A stretch of 64,000 bases of DNA. Origin: Rubrivirga sp046845755 (lineage in GTDB: Bacteria; Bacteroidota; Rhodothermia; Rhodothermales; Rubricoccaceae). The stretch lies in NCBI RefSeq assembly GCF_046845755.1, contig NZ_CP177357.1:1984001-2048000 (forward strand), in the 5' to 3' direction. The notes below the pieces were generated by a model, which saw nothing but the letters and a program-made list of their open reading frames with translations, ran no database searches and was not told the DNA's origin. The translations under genes and the position numbers were made by a program. The stretch's first letter is position 1. Every line of letters begins with the position of its first letter. This document shows, piece after piece, positions 16,424 through 26,479 of the stretch.

Positions 16424-19098
16424 TCGGCGCGGACCCAGATCCGGACGCCCTTCGCCGGCACGGGCGCCGCCGCGGCTTGCGCCGCGAGCACCCCGCGTCC
16501 GAACCGGCTCACGTCGACGACCCCGCCGTCCGCGTCGGCGTCGGCGACGAGGCGCCAGTCCACGCCGGGGAGGTCGGGGGCAAACTGCGCGGGCGCGTCG
16601 CCCGCGTTGATCAGCACGAGCACGCGGTCGCCGACGAGGTAGCCGAGCGCCTGGGGCCCGCCGCCGGGCACCTCCCGCACCCAACCCGGGGGCACGGGCC
16701 CGCCGATCCGGAACACGTCGCCGGCGTCGCTCGCGCGGAGCGCCAGCAGGCCGCGCCACCAGGCCAGCATCGCGGCGCGGTCGACGGGCGCGGTCGCGCC
16801 GACCTCGTCCCAGCGAAAGGTGTTGGCCGCGCGAAGGTTGTAGGTGTCGCCCCTCCCCTTCAGGTAGATCGGCGCCAGCGTCATCGCGTCGAGCCGAAGC
16901 TCGCCGCCCCAGTCGTCGGCGAGGGGCGCGAGCCCCTTCGACCGCGCGAACTCGGTCCCGCCGTGCAGCACGACCGGGCCGAGCGAGGTCAGCAGCAGCG
17001 TCGCCGCGATCCGCATCTCGGCCTCGCGCACGCCGAGCCGCCCGTCCCACCGACACTCTCCGGTCTGGCAGCTCGCAAACCGGTCCGCGAGCGCCCAGTT
17101 GTCGTGGATGTCGAGGTAGTTGATCCCGCCCGTCGGCGTGGCCTCCTCGGGGTAGTCGTTGCCGACGCCCCGGAGCGCGGCGTCGCGAGCGCCGGGGTCG
17201 CCGCCAGCAAAACCGCGCGAGATGGGCGCGGGCGTCGGGTCGTCGAGCGGCGTGCCCTTGAAGGCGTTGCGGGCGTCGTCCTGGAAAAAGGTGATCGGGC
17301 TGTCGGCCTTGTACCAATCCCACGAGGGGTTCGCCTCATAGTCGGGGTCGTTGCTGGCGATCCAGGGCTCGCCGTAGATCAGCACGTCGTCGCCCAGCTC
17401 GGCCTGGAGCCAGCGCAACGTCTGCTCGTCGGTCTGGCCGGCGAGGTCGATGCGGAAGCCGTCGATGCCGAAGACGTCGACCAGCTGGCGGAGTTGGTCA
17501 AGCAGCCAGCGCTGCACGAACGGTCGGTTCTCGCTTTTGACCTCGTTCCCGAACGCCCCGATGTGACGGCCCTCGTCGTCGAGCCGGTAGTGGTACCACT
17601 TGTCGATGCCGTTGAAGGTGAAGAGGCGCTCGTCGCCCTCCATGTTCTCGCCGGTGTGGTTGAAGACGACGTCGACCACGACCGCCAGCCCGCGCGCGTG
17701 GAGCGTGTCGACGAGTGCCGCCAGCCGCTCGCGCTCGCGCCCGGGCTCGTCGCCAGCCGACCGGAAGCGGGACTCGATGGCGAAGGCGTGGGTCGTGCGG
17801 TAGCCCCACTGGTAGTTCTCCCTGCCGATGCCTTGCTCGCGCATGAAGGCGTCGTCGGCGAAGGCGGCCTGCCACTCGGCGTCGGGGTAGTGGAGAAACT
17901 CCTGGACCGGCATGAGGTGGACCGTGTTGACCCCCAGGTTCGCGATGTGGTCGAGGCCGACGGGCTCGCCCCGGGCGTTCCGCAAGTCGGGCATCGCGAA
18001 CGCCTCCAGCGGTCCGACGCCGTCGGGCACGGGCAGGGCATCCGTAAAGTCCTGGAGGTGGACCTCATAAGCGACCACGTCCTCTAGCGCCGGGCGCGGA
18101 CGGGCGCGCGTGCCGGTCCGGGCGATCCGGTCGCGCCAGACGCGCGCGCGGCCCCACGAGTCGTCGGAGACGAGCGCGTAGGGGTCGGTGACGCGCGCGC
18201 CGGTCTGGTTCGTGAACGCCGAGCCCGGCCCGTCGGGGCCGTAAACAGCGAAGTCGTACCAGACGCCCTCGAGGCCGTCCGGCTCGACGTGCTCCCACAC
18301 GCCGTCGGCGTCGCGGACGAGGGACCGGTGCCCCGACGCCAGCCCGGTCCGGTCGGCGTAGAGCGCGAGGTGGACCGAGTCGGCACGGGGGGCGAACAGC
18401 CGGAACGTGGTCTCGCGGAGCCGGGCCTGGACGCCCATCGGCTTGGGGCTCGTCAGGTCGCGCCACAGCCCGTCGAAGCGCGCGCGAGCGCGCAACGTGC
18501 CCGCTGGGGTGTCGACCTCGACCCAGTGAACGTGGGCCGGGTCGAGCGGCCCCGTCGCCAGCAGGGCGGAGTGCGCCTCGTGCGGCGTCAGGCCGGCGAC
18601 CGCGATCGGCTCGCCGTCCCACCGGGCCACGCGGTAGTCGCTCGCTATGAGCGGCCGGTCCGTGCCGGTCACCTCGACCCAGACGGCCCCCTCCCCTCTC
18701 AGCTCGGCGACGAGCCGCGCCGGGACCTCGCCGAAGCGGTACACGAGGTTGCCGCCGGCCACGTTCGGCGCCTCGGCGGGCGGGTCGAGCCAGCGACCAT
18801 CGGCGCGGAACTTGAAGGGCGTCGCGGGCCCCAGCCCGGCCGCCCCGGGGTCGACGGCCAGCGTCCACAGGCCGTCGCCGGCGGGCGCCAGCGCCCAGGC
18901 TGGGTCGGCGTCGTCGGTGCTCCAGCCGCGGAACGGGCCCGTCACGGCCACGGCCTCGGGGGTCACCCCGTAGCGCGCCGAGTCGAACACGAACACGACG
19001 CGGTCGCCGTCGCGAGTGTAGCCGCGCCGGCGGTCGGCGTCGGCCGTCTGGGCGAGGGCGGGGGCCGCGAGCAGGGCGAGCGCGAGGAGGCGGAGCAT
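16420..19098 (-). CDS. Secreted type I pullulanase-like alpha-amylase family (GH13) enzyme
   Basis: 892 residues from the ATG at 19098 with signal peptide MLRLLALALLAAPALAQ. An N-terminal beta-sandwich region (~25-340) includes a CBM48-like part (TTFRLFAPRADSVHLALYAD). The GH13 barrel then starts at AYEVHLQDFTDALP. The four conserved regions are VVVDVVFNHTGEN, DGFRIDLAG (nucleophile Asp), LIYGEPWIA (acid/base Glu) and INYLDIHDNW. ENYQWGYRTTHAF corresponds to the pullulanase YNWGY signature. Such enzymes debranch alpha-1,6 glucans. Export suggests use of environmental pullulan, starch or glycogen. Opposed stop codons overlap the upstream convergent gene by 4 bp. Confidence 0.88.
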   Translation of the reverse strand: MLRLLALALLAAPALAQTADADRRRGYTRDGDRVVFVFDSARYGVTPEAVAVTGPFRGWSTDDADPAWALAPAGDGLWTLAVDPGAAGLGPATPFKFRADGRWLDPPAEAPNVAGGNLVYRFGEVPARLVAELRGEGAVWVEVTGTDRPLIASDYRVARWDGEPIAVAGLTPHEAHSALLATGPLDPAHVHWVEVDTPAGTLRARARFDGLWRDLTSPKPMGVQARLRETTFRLFAPRADSVHLALYADRTGLASGHRSLVRDADGVWEHVEPDGLEGVWYDFAVYGPDGPGSAFTNQTGARVTDPYALVSDDSWGRARVWRDRIARTGTRARPRPALEDVVAYEVHLQDFTDALPVPDGVGPLEAFAMPDLRNARGEPVGLDHIANLGVNTVHLMPVQEFLHYPDAEWQAAFADDAFMREQGIGRENYQWGYRTTHAFAIESRFRSAGDEPGRERERLAALVDTLHARGLAVVVDVVFNHTGENMEGDERLFTFNGIDKWYHYRLDDEGRHIGAFGNEVKSENRPFVQRWLLDQLRQLVDVFGIDGFRIDLAGQTDEQTLRWLQAELGDDVLIYGEPWIASNDPDYEANPSWDWYKADSPITFFQDDARNAFKGTPLDDPTPAPISRGFAGGDPGARDAALRGVGNDYPEEATPTGGINYLDIHDNWALADRFASCQTGECRWDGRLGVREAEMRIAATLLLTSLGPVVLHGGTEFARSKGLAPLADDWGGELRLDAMTLAPIYLKGRGDTYNLRAANTFRWDEVGATAPVDRAAMLAWWRGLLALRASDAGDVFRIGGPVPPGWVREVPGGGPQALGYLVGDRVLVLINAGDAPAQFAPDLPGVDWRLVADADADGGVVDVSRFGRGVLAAQAAAAPVPAKGVRIWVRAD

Positions 19099-19122
19099 GG
19101 CCGTCGGTCGGGGGGCCGGAAG

Positions 19123-21372
19123 CTACTCGGCCCCCGCCGCGATCTCGGCGGCGCGGTCGAGCGCCTCGTCGCGCCCGGCCCGGAGCCCCGCGAGCGTGCG
19201 GCGCACCGGCACGTCGGGCGCGATCCCGACCCCGTGCAGCGTCGCCCCGTCGTGCCGGCGGACCCGCATCCCGGTCCACGTCACGCGGTGGCCGCCGGGC
19301 AGCACGAACGGGTTGATGTTGCCGTTCGCCCCGGCCGTCGGGCCGCCGACCGTCGTCCCCAGACCGTAGTGGTCGACGATGCCCAGGATCGACTCGGCGT
19401 AGCTGATCGCCCGGCCGTCCGTCAGGAAGACCGCGCGGCCGCGCGCGTGCGGCTCGGCGGGCGGCATGGGCGCCCACCGCGACGTGTCGGCCCCGGCCCC
19501 GCCGGGGGCGCCGGGACGCAGCGTCCTGGGGACCTCCCACAGCGCCGACACGATGGGGCGGTCGGCGAAGACGGCCAGGAACCACGGGCCGAGCTGGCGC
19601 GGGTACCCGCGGAAGTCGAACACGACGCCATCCGCGGCGACCACGTCCGGCATCCGGGTCGTGAGCAGGCTGTCCGAGACGCGCTCGATGTCGACGTAGA
19701 GCACGCCGGGGCGGAGCTCGGCGATGGGCTCGGGCCGGGCCTCCGCGGGCGCGGGGCCCACGTCTCGCGGCACCGAGCGCACGATGCGCTGGCCCGCGCG
19801 CTCGACCTCGACACGGGCCGTCGATCCCTCGGCGCCGGCCCCGAACTCGCGGGCGGCGCGCCAGAGGCGCCACTGCGGCGAGCCGGAGACCAGCGCGGAT
19901 AGGCTGTCGAGCTCGGCGCTCGCGTCGGCGCCGTCGACCGACACGACCACGTCGCCCACGTGGACCTCAGAGGCGTCGTCGGCGGCCACCACAGCGACCC
20001 GGCCTTCGACGCGGTCGACGAGGAACGGGAGCCGCGCGGGGGCCGGCAGGCCGGCGCAGCCGACGTTGCCGTGGCCGTCGCGCAGGTGGGCCACCAGCAC
20101 GCGGAGCGCGCGGCAGTGCGCCCGCGGCGTCTCGGCCGCGAGTGCCGCCGCCAGCGCTTGGGCGCGGACCGCACGCCAGTCGAGATCGACGAGGTCGGCG
20201 TACGGGTAGAAGTGCTCGAACACGGCCGCCGCCGCGATCACGTCCGCCGCCCGCGTGGCGCGCCCACCGTCCGACGGGTCGACCTCGGCGAGGGCGGTGC
20301 GGAGGGCCGCCAGGGCGTCGGGGTCGGGCGCGGGGGCCGTCTGGCCGTCGCGGCTGGCGACCGCCACGGGGACGCGCGCGGAGAGCCCCCGCCCGAGGTC
20401 GAGCGTCACGGTCTCGCCGGGGGCGGGGCGCTCGGCGAACAGGTCTCGCGCCGGGCCGGTCGCGGTCGAGGTCGCCAGCCGGAGCGCGGGCGTGCCGTCG
20501 GCCTCGGCGACGCGGTCGTAGACGTAGCCGGCGGAGGGGAGGGCCCACCCGTCGGCGGCGTCGGGCGCGTCGAAGGCCCCGTCCGCCAGCGGGATCGGCT
20601 CCCAGTCGCCGCCCGCCGTCGTCGCCTCCAACGTCACGTCCGAAAACCGGGCGGCTCCGCCCTGCAAGACGAACCCGCCGAACGCGAGGCCCACGGCGTC
20701 GTCGGCGACGGGCCCCTCGACGGTGTAGCGGACGGCGGCGGCGTCCGTGATCGGCCGGTCGTCCATGTTGTCGAAGAAGCCCCGGCTCGGCTCCGGGCGG
20801 TCCACGCGGAGCCAGAGCTGGGCCTGCCCGCGCTCGGCCGCGACGGTCGCCGAGAGCCGGACCCGGCGCCCCTGCAGCGGGCTCGCGTCGAGGCCCCGAA
20901 CGAACAAGCCGAACGGCGCGCTCTCGACCGGCGGCCGCCGCCCGAGCCGGACGCTCTGGTACACCGGGCCCGGGTTGCCCAGCCCCACCCCGAGGTGCTG
21001 CCACGCCACGAGCACATCGGCGGCGTCGAGCCACTGCGCGAGCACCGGCGGGCCGTCCGCCGACCGGTACACGGCGATACTCGGGGCGACCGGGCCGAAC
21101 ACGCTCGCCAACGCCCGCCGCAGGTCGTCGGGCGTCCGGGCGTCGAGCACGCGGCTCGCGCCGAGGGCGGCGAACCGGTCCCAGTCGGTCTCGGCAGCCT
21201 GGTCGCTGGGATGGAAAAAGCGGACGGCCCCGTAGAGCGCCGCGAACGCCTGCAGGTTGGCCACCTCGACGCTGTCGGCGGGCGCCGTCGGGCGCGGGCG
21301 CTCCGCTGACGGGCCCTCCGTCGTGAAGGCGAGGACGGCAACGGTGAAGGCGGCGAGGGTGACGATGCGCAT
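19123..21372 (-). CDS. Secreted S41-family (tail-specific) peptidase
   Basis: 749 residues from the ATG at 21372, chosen because it opens a signal peptide (MRIVTLAAFTVAVLAF); the frame itself runs further upstream. An N-terminal ~350 residues carry a beta-sandwich-like region of unknown role. A PDZ-like stretch follows (VDRVEGRVAVVAADDASEVHVGDVV, shortened here) and then the S41 catalytic domain: GVLYVDIERVSD, VFDFRGYPRQLG, AVFLTDGRAISYAESILG with the nucleophile Ser in ISYAE, GLGTTVGGPTAGANG, and HGVGIAPDVPV. Family members cleave unfolded or C-terminally exposed proteins outside the cytoplasm. It starts 24 bp upstream of the pullulanase-like gene and on the same strand, so the two may be co-transcribed. 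Confidence 0.85.
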   Translation of the reverse strand: MRIVTLAAFTVAVLAFTTEGPSAERPRPTAPADSVEVANLQAFAALYGAVRFFHPSDQAAETDWDRFAALGASRVLDARTPDDLRRALASVFGPVAPSIAVYRSADGPPVLAQWLDAADVLVAWQHLGVGLGNPGPVYQSVRLGRRPPVESAPFGLFVRGLDASPLQGRRVRLSATVAAERGQAQLWLRVDRPEPSRGFFDNMDDRPITDAAAVRYTVEGPVADDAVGLAFGGFVLQGGAARFSDVTLEATTAGGDWEPIPLADGAFDAPDAADGWALPSAGYVYDRVAEADGTPALRLATSTATGPARDLFAERPAPGETVTLDLGRGLSARVPVAVASRDGQTAPAPDPDALAALRTALAEVDPSDGGRATRAADVIAAAAVFEHFYPYADLVDLDWRAVRAQALAAALAAETPRAHCRALRVLVAHLRDGHGNVGCAGLPAPARLPFLVDRVEGRVAVVAADDASEVHVGDVVVSVDGADASAELDSLSALVSGSPQWRLWRAAREFGAGAEGSTARVEVERAGQRIVRSVPRDVGPAPAEARPEPIAELRPGVLYVDIERVSDSLLTTRMPDVVAADGVVFDFRGYPRQLGPWFLAVFADRPIVSALWEVPRTLRPGAPGGAGADTSRWAPMPPAEPHARGRAVFLTDGRAISYAESILGIVDHYGLGTTVGGPTAGANGNINPFVLPGGHRVTWTGMRVRRHDGATLHGVGIAPDVPVRRTLAGLRAGRDEALDRAAEIAAGAE

Positions 21373-21512
21373 GGGAAAGAGCGGGGTCGGAGTGCGGGCA
21401 AACTGCGCACACGATCCGACTCGTGCCCGGGCACCGCGCTCTGCCCCCGCCGTCGAGGGCACGCGAAGATGCCCTGGCCTACGTTCCAGGCCCTCACCCA
21501 CCGGCGTCCTCC

Positions 21513-22373
21513 ATGCCCCTCCGCCACGCGTTCGCGCTCGTCGCCCTGCTCGCCGTCGCCGCCTGCCAGTCCGACTCGGGCTACGCCGAGATGGACGTGC
21601 AGGACTCGACGACGGAGGCCTTTGAGCTAGACGAGAGCGCCACCGCGAGCGCGGCCAGGGTGATTCGCACGGCGTCCCAGCGCGACGCGCCCCTCCCGGC
21701 CGACCGCCAGCTCATCCGCACCGCCGCGCTCCGCATCCGGGCCGACGACCACGCCCAGGCGGTCCGGCGCGCACGAGCGATGGCCGCCGTCACGGGCGGC
21801 TTCGTCGGCAACGAGTCGAGCCAACGCTACGCCGACCGGGTCGAGACGACGTTGTCGATCCGCGTCCCGTCGGCGCGGTTCGACACGCTCTTGGGCGCGC
21901 TGTCGGCCATCGACGGCGAGGTCGAGTCCCGGTCCGTCTCCGTCGACGACGTGACGCGGCAGGTGGCCGACGTGGAGGCGCGGCTGGCGGCGCGGCGCGC
22001 CGCGGAGACCCAGTTCTTGGCGATCCTCGATGAGGCGGACTCCATCGAGGACGTGCTGGCGGTGCAGGTCCAGCTCCAGCGGGTCCGCGAGGAGATCGAG
22101 TCGGCCGAGGCCCAGCTCCGCGCGATGCGGGACCAGGTGGCGCTCTCGACGATCGCGGTGACGCTCTTCGAGGCCTCAGCGGCGGGCATCACGGCCGGGC
22201 CCGGCTTCGCCTCGCGCGCTGGCCGCGCAGCCGCGAGTGGATGGGACGGGCTCCTCGAACTGCTGCTGGCGCTCGTCACCGTGTGGCCGCTCGTGCTCGG
22301 GGTCGGCGCGCTGGTGTGGCTGGTGGTGCGTCGGCGGCGGCGACGGCTGCCGGCCGCCGCCTGGGTCGACTAA
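21513..22373 (+). CDS. DUF4349 domain lipoprotein with C-terminal membrane helix
   Basis: 286 residues from the ATG at 21513 (MPLRHAFALVALLAVAACQS, lipobox VAAC). DUF4349 begins at DRQLIRTAALRIRADDHAQA and includes TGGFVGNESSQRYADR, TTLSIRVPSARFDTLLGAL and VADVEARLAARRAAETQFL. A coiled-coil stretch follows (VQVQLQRVREEIESAEAQL), then one transmembrane helix near the C-terminus (ALVTVWPLVLGVGALVWLVV) and RRRRRR. The function of the domain is not established; the layout implies an envelope protein anchored at both ends. It is transcribed divergently from the S41 peptidase gene. Confidence 0.85.
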   Translation: MPLRHAFALVALLAVAACQSDSGYAEMDVQDSTTEAFELDESATASAARVIRTASQRDAPLPADRQLIRTAALRIRADDHAQAVRRARAMAAVTGGFVGNESSQRYADRVETTLSIRVPSARFDTLLGALSAIDGEVESRSVSVDDVTRQVADVEARLAARRAAETQFLAILDEADSIEDVLAVQVQLQRVREEIESAEAQLRAMRDQVALSTIAVTLFEASAAGITAGPGFASRAGRAAASGWDGLLELLLALVTVWPLVLGVGALVWLVVRRRRRRLPAAAWVD

Positions 22374-22382
22374 GGGGGCCCA

Positions 22383-22542
22383 GGCTCTGTCTCGTGATTC
22401 GAGACGAGACCGATTGCGAGGCCTGCGGCCGTCCGGCAAGGAGCGCGAAGCAGGCGTAGCGCGAGCTACGGCGATGGAGCGCGACGCCGCAGGGCGGCCG
22501 CAGGGCCGCAAGCGGGCCGGTCAGGAATCGTGAGACAGGGCC
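22383..22542. repeat. 160-bp inverted-repeat element (MITE-like) between convergent genes
   Basis: The ends GGCTCTGTCTCGTGATTC (22383-22400) and GAATCGTGAGACAGGGCC (22525-22542) are inverted repeats with 3 mismatches in 18. Inside are GTCTCG-TGATT-CGAGAC (22389-22405) and a 6-bp stem CGTAGC/GCTACG closed by a GNRA-type GCGA loop (22455-22470). There is no transposase. It fills the whole gap between the DUF4349 gene and serA, and its last base is the first base of the serA stop. It could be a miniature transposable element and may act as a bidirectional terminator. Confidence 0.6.
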
Positions 22543-23768
22543 TAGTACAGCACGCGGGCGCGGATGGTGGCCTCGATGTCGCGGAGCGCCGCCAGCGCCT
22601 CCGCCGACGCCTCCCGCCCCACGTCCGTGACCACGTAGCCGAGGTCCCCGCGCGTCTGGAGGTACTGCGCGTCGACGTTGACGCCCAGGTCCGAGAGCAG
22701 GCCGTTGATGGCCGCCATCACGCCGGGCACGTTGCGGTGCATGTGCAGGATCCGGTGGCACTCGGCGTGCGCGGGGAGCGCGACCTCGGGCACGTTGACC
22801 GACGACATCGTGCTCCCGTTGTCGGAATAGCGGACGAGCTTGCCGGCCACCTCGGCGCCGATGTTCTCCTGCGCCTCGACCGTCGAGCCGCCCACGTGCG
22901 GGGTCAGCAGCGCGGAGTCGACGCCCTGCAGCGGGCTCGTGAACGGGTCGTCGTTGGAGCGCGGCTCGGTCGGGTACACGTCGACGGCGGCGCCCGCGAG
23001 CCGGTCGTTTGTCAAGGCGTCCGCGAGCGCGTCGAGGTCGACGACGGTCCCCCGCGAGGCGTTGATGAGCACGGCGTCGGGCTTCATCGCCGCGATCTCT
23101 GGGGCCCCGATGAGCCCCTTCGTCCCGGGCGACTCCGGCACATGGAGCGTCACGACGTCCGCTTGCGCCACCAGGTCGCCGAGGTCGGGAACGGGCTGGG
23201 CGTTGCCGAGCGGGAGCACGTCGGCGGTGTCGGTAAACACGACGCGCATGCCGAGCCCCTCCGCCAGGACCGATAGCTGCTTGCCGATGTTGCCGTACCC
23301 GACGATCCCCAACGTCTTGCCCCGGATCTCGCGGCTCGTGCCGACGCTCTTGGCCCACACGCCGCGGTGCGCCTTGGCGTTCTTCTCGGGCACCCCGCGC
23401 AAGAGCAGGATGGCCTCCGCGAGCACCAGCTCGGCGACCGACCGCGTGTTCGAGAACGGCGCGTTAAAGACGGCCACGCCCCTGTCCGACGCCGCGCCCA
23501 GGTCGATCTGATTCGTGCCGATGCAGAACGCGCCGACGGCCACCAGCTTCTCGGCCGCCGCCAGCGCCTCGGCCGTCAGCTGCGTCCGCGAGCGGATGCC
23601 CAGAAAGTGGACGTCGCGGAGGGCGTCGGCGAGCGCGTCGCCGGAGAGCGCGCCGGCCCGGCGGTCCACCGTCTCGTAGCCGGCCTCGCGGAAGACGGCC
23701 TCGGCGTTCTCGTGGATGCCCTCGAGGAGGAGCACCTTGATCTTGGACTTGTCGAGCGAGACGGACAT
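22542..23768 (-). CDS. serA: D-3-phosphoglycerate dehydrogenase
   Basis: 408 residues from the ATG at 23768 (MSVSLDKSKIKVLLLEGIHE). It matches the short E. coli-type SerA: substrate domain, GKTLGIVGYGNIGKQLSVLA as the NAD fold, LINASRGTVVDLDAL, TPHVGGSTVEAQ (catalytic His) and a C-terminal ACT domain from about residue 335 (HRILHMHRNVPGVMAAINGL). The enzyme oxidises 3-phosphoglycerate to 3-phosphohydroxypyruvate, the first step of serine synthesis. The ACT domain normally mediates serine feedback inhibition. It is a single-gene unit followed by the 160-bp inverted-repeat element. Confidence 0.93.
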   Translation of the reverse strand: MSVSLDKSKIKVLLLEGIHENAEAVFREAGYETVDRRAGALSGDALADALRDVHFLGIRSRTQLTAEALAAAEKLVAVGAFCIGTNQIDLGAASDRGVAVFNAPFSNTRSVAELVLAEAILLLRGVPEKNAKAHRGVWAKSVGTSREIRGKTLGIVGYGNIGKQLSVLAEGLGMRVVFTDTADVLPLGNAQPVPDLGDLVAQADVVTLHVPESPGTKGLIGAPEIAAMKPDAVLINASRGTVVDLDALADALTNDRLAGAAVDVYPTEPRSNDDPFTSPLQGVDSALLTPHVGGSTVEAQENIGAEVAGKLVRYSDNGSTMSSVNVPEVALPAHAECHRILHMHRNVPGVMAAINGLLSDLGVNVDAQYLQTRGDLGYVVTDVGREASAEALAALRDIEATIRARVLY

Positions 23769-23911
23769 CGGGTGGGGTCGGGTCGGGAGCCGCTAGGGAC
23801 CGCGAGCGGGCGGAACGGTTCGCGCGGCGACCGCGGCTCCGGGAGAAGGAGAATGGCCCCGCCCCTTGAAGGACGGGCGTCCGGCTCGATAGGAAACGGA
23901 ATCGCCCGACT

Positions 23912-25876
23912 GTGCCCGTGCTGCGCCGACTCTCCCTCCTCGCCGTCCTCCTCGCCCCGCTCGCGGGCGCCGCCCAGCCCGGCGACGACCTGGGCGACCT
24001 CGAGTCGCTGCTCGACGAGCCCGTCCAGACGGCGGCGACGTACACCCAGCGGTCCAGCGAGGCGCCCGCCTCGGTCACCATCGTGACTCGGGACGAGATC
24101 GACCGCGCCGGCTACCGGACGCTGGCCGAGGCGCTCAACAGCGTCCGGGGGTTCTACCTCTCCGACGACCGCAACTACACGTATGTGGGCGTCCGCGGCC
24201 TGAGCCGGCCGAGCGACTACAACAACCGGATTGCGATCCTGGTCGACGGCGTGGCCTCCCAAGAGGGCAGTTCGGGGTCGGGCGCGGTCGGGTCCGAGCT
24301 CGGGATCCCGCTCTCGGCCGTCGACCGCATCGAGGTCATCCGCGGGCCCGGCTCGACGCTCTACGGGACGGGCGCCATGTTCGGCGTCGTCAACGTCATC
24401 CTCAAGGACTCGCGGACGTTCACGGGCGTCCACGGCGTGGCCACGGCGGGCTCGGCGGAGCGCCTGAGCGGCGAGCTCGTGGCCTCGGCGGCGCTCGGCG
24501 GCGGCGTCGAGGCCACCGTCGCCGTCCACGGGCTCGAGGACCGGGGCCCCGACCCCTACTTCGCCGAGTTCGACGCGCCCGAGACCGGCGGCGGCGTCGC
24601 GGCCGGGCAGGACTGGGAGCGCGCCGTGGGGGCGCTCGCCTCCGTCCGCGCCGGCGACGTCCGCCTCAACCTCCGGCTCAGCGAGCGCGACAAGGGCATC
24701 CCGACGGGCGCCTTCGAGACCGCGTTCGGGCTCGACGCCTGGACGCGCGACCGGACGGCCGCCGCCTCGCTCCGGTTCGAGACCGACCTCTCCCCCCGCC
24801 TCGCGCTGTACGCCGTCGGCTCGGTCCACCACGCCTACTACTACGGCGTCTACCCCTACGACGACGGCGACGGCCCGTACGACGCCTACGACGACTCGCA
24901 CTCGTCGGTAGCCCAGGCCGAGAGCCGGCTCCGGTGGGACGCCAGCGCCTCGAACCGCGTCGTGCTCGGGGCGCTGGCGTCGGCGAACCTCCAGAGCCGG
25001 TACCGCGGCTACGACGACGAGGCGACGTACGTCGTGGTCGACGAGCCCTACCGCTCGGGCGCGCTCTACGGCCAGGTCGAGAGCCAGCTCCGCGACGGGC
25101 TCGCGATCACCGCCGGCGCCCGGCTCGACGTGGTCCGCGGCGACGTGGCGCTCTCGCCCCGGGGGGCCGTGGTGGTGACCCCGGACGACCGGACGAGCCT
25201 CAAGGTCGTCGTCGGGAGCGCCTTCCGCGCGCCGTCGACCTACGAGCTCGGCTACATCGACCCGTACACCAACCAGATCGCCGCGCCGGGCCTCCGCCCC
25301 GAGTACGTGACCACGGCCGAGGCCAGCGTCACCCGCGAGGTCGTGCCGGGCGTCCGCCTCGACGGGGCGCTCTTCGTGACCCGCGTCGCCGACCTGATCG
25401 ACACGCGGGAGGTCGCGGGCGCCCCGGGCACCCTCCAGTTCGTCAACGTCGGGCGCGCCGAGGCGCGCGGGGCCGAAGCCGGCGTCGCGAGCGCCGTCGG
25501 CCGCTGGCGCGCGCGCGCCAGCTACGGGCTCCAGCGCACCGTCGACCCCGACCTCGGCGACGAGCCGCTCTCGAACGCGCCCACGCACGTCGGCAAGCTG
25601 ACCGCCTTCGGGCCGCTCGCGGGCGGGCTCGCGCTGTCGGTGTCGGGCCGGGCCGAGAGCGGCCGCCGGACCGTCTTCGGCGAGGCCACGGCCGGGTACG
25701 CCGTCGTCGACGCCGCCCTCTCGGCCGACGTGTTCGGCGAGGCGGCTCGGGCGACACTGGGCGTCTACAACGCCCTCGACGCCGACTACGCGCTGCCCGG
25801 GGGCTTCGAGCACCTCCAGGCCGCCATCCCGCAGCGCCCCCGCTCGGCCTACCTCCGCCTGGATGTCCGGCTCTAG
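23912..25876 (+). CDS. TonB-dependent outer-membrane receptor
   Basis: 654 residues from a GTG at 23912, with a purine-rich AGGAAACGGA upstream and a signal peptide (LSLLAVLLAPLAGAAQ). Plug-domain motifs are APASVTIVTRDEIDRAGYRT, LAEALNSVRGFYLS, VGVRGLSRPSDYNNRI and VDRIEVIRGPGSTLYGTGAM. The remainder is a 22-strand-type barrel ending in RPRSAYLRLDVRL. The length is short for the family and no N-terminal carboxypeptidase-like extension is present. Such proteins import siderophores, vitamins or oligomers; the ligand is unknown. It heads a same-strand run with a YfiR-like protein (43 bp downstream) and a hybrid kinase. Confidence 0.9.
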   Translation: MPVLRRLSLLAVLLAPLAGAAQPGDDLGDLESLLDEPVQTAATYTQRSSEAPASVTIVTRDEIDRAGYRTLAEALNSVRGFYLSDDRNYTYVGVRGLSRPSDYNNRIAILVDGVASQEGSSGSGAVGSELGIPLSAVDRIEVIRGPGSTLYGTGAMFGVVNVILKDSRTFTGVHGVATAGSAERLSGELVASAALGGGVEATVAVHGLEDRGPDPYFAEFDAPETGGGVAAGQDWERAVGALASVRAGDVRLNLRLSERDKGIPTGAFETAFGLDAWTRDRTAAASLRFETDLSPRLALYAVGSVHHAYYYGVYPYDDGDGPYDAYDDSHSSVAQAESRLRWDASASNRVVLGALASANLQSRYRGYDDEATYVVVDEPYRSGALYGQVESQLRDGLAITAGARLDVVRGDVALSPRGAVVVTPDDRTSLKVVVGSAFRAPSTYELGYIDPYTNQIAAPGLRPEYVTTAEASVTREVVPGVRLDGALFVTRVADLIDTREVAGAPGTLQFVNVGRAEARGAEAGVASAVGRWRARASYGLQRTVDPDLGDEPLSNAPTHVGKLTAFGPLAGGLALSVSGRAESGRRTVFGEATAGYAVVDAALSADVFGEAARATLGVYNALDADYALPGGFEHLQAAIPQRPRSAYLRLDVRL

Positions 25877-25919
25877 GGCCCGGCCCACTCCTCGCCCAGT
25901 CCCTCTGGCGCGTCGCTCC

Positions 25920-26479
25920 ATGCCCGCACTCTCCGCCGCTCCCCGCTGGATCGCCGTGGCCCTGCTGCTGATGGCGGCGGGCGGCCACGCGGACGACATG
26001 GAGGTGCCGGTCGGGCGGCAGGTCCCGCTCTTGACGCGCGTGCTCGCCTTCGACCGCTCGATGGCAGGGTCCCGCCCCCTCGTCGTCGCCATCGTCTACC
26101 AGGAGCGCAACCGGGCGTCGCGGCAGGCCTTCGAGGCGGCCGCCGCGGCCTTCAGCCGGGCGACGGTCCAGGGCCGCGCGGTGCGGGTGGCCGGGGTCCC
26201 GATGACCTCGCTGCCCCGGGTCTCCGCCGCCCTCCGGTCGGCCGACGTCGCGTACGTCGCCCCGCTCCGCGGCGTCGACGTGGCGGCGCTCGTGCGTGCG
26301 AGCGCGGCGGCCGGGGTGCTCACCGTCACCGGCGTCCGCGCCTACGTCCAGGCCGGGGCCGCCGTCGGGATCGGGCTCCGCGACGGGCGGCCCGAGATCC
26401 TGCTCCACCGCCGCGCCGCCCGGGCCGCCGGCGCCGACTTCAGCGCCCGGCTCCTCCAACTCGCCACCTTCGTCGACTG

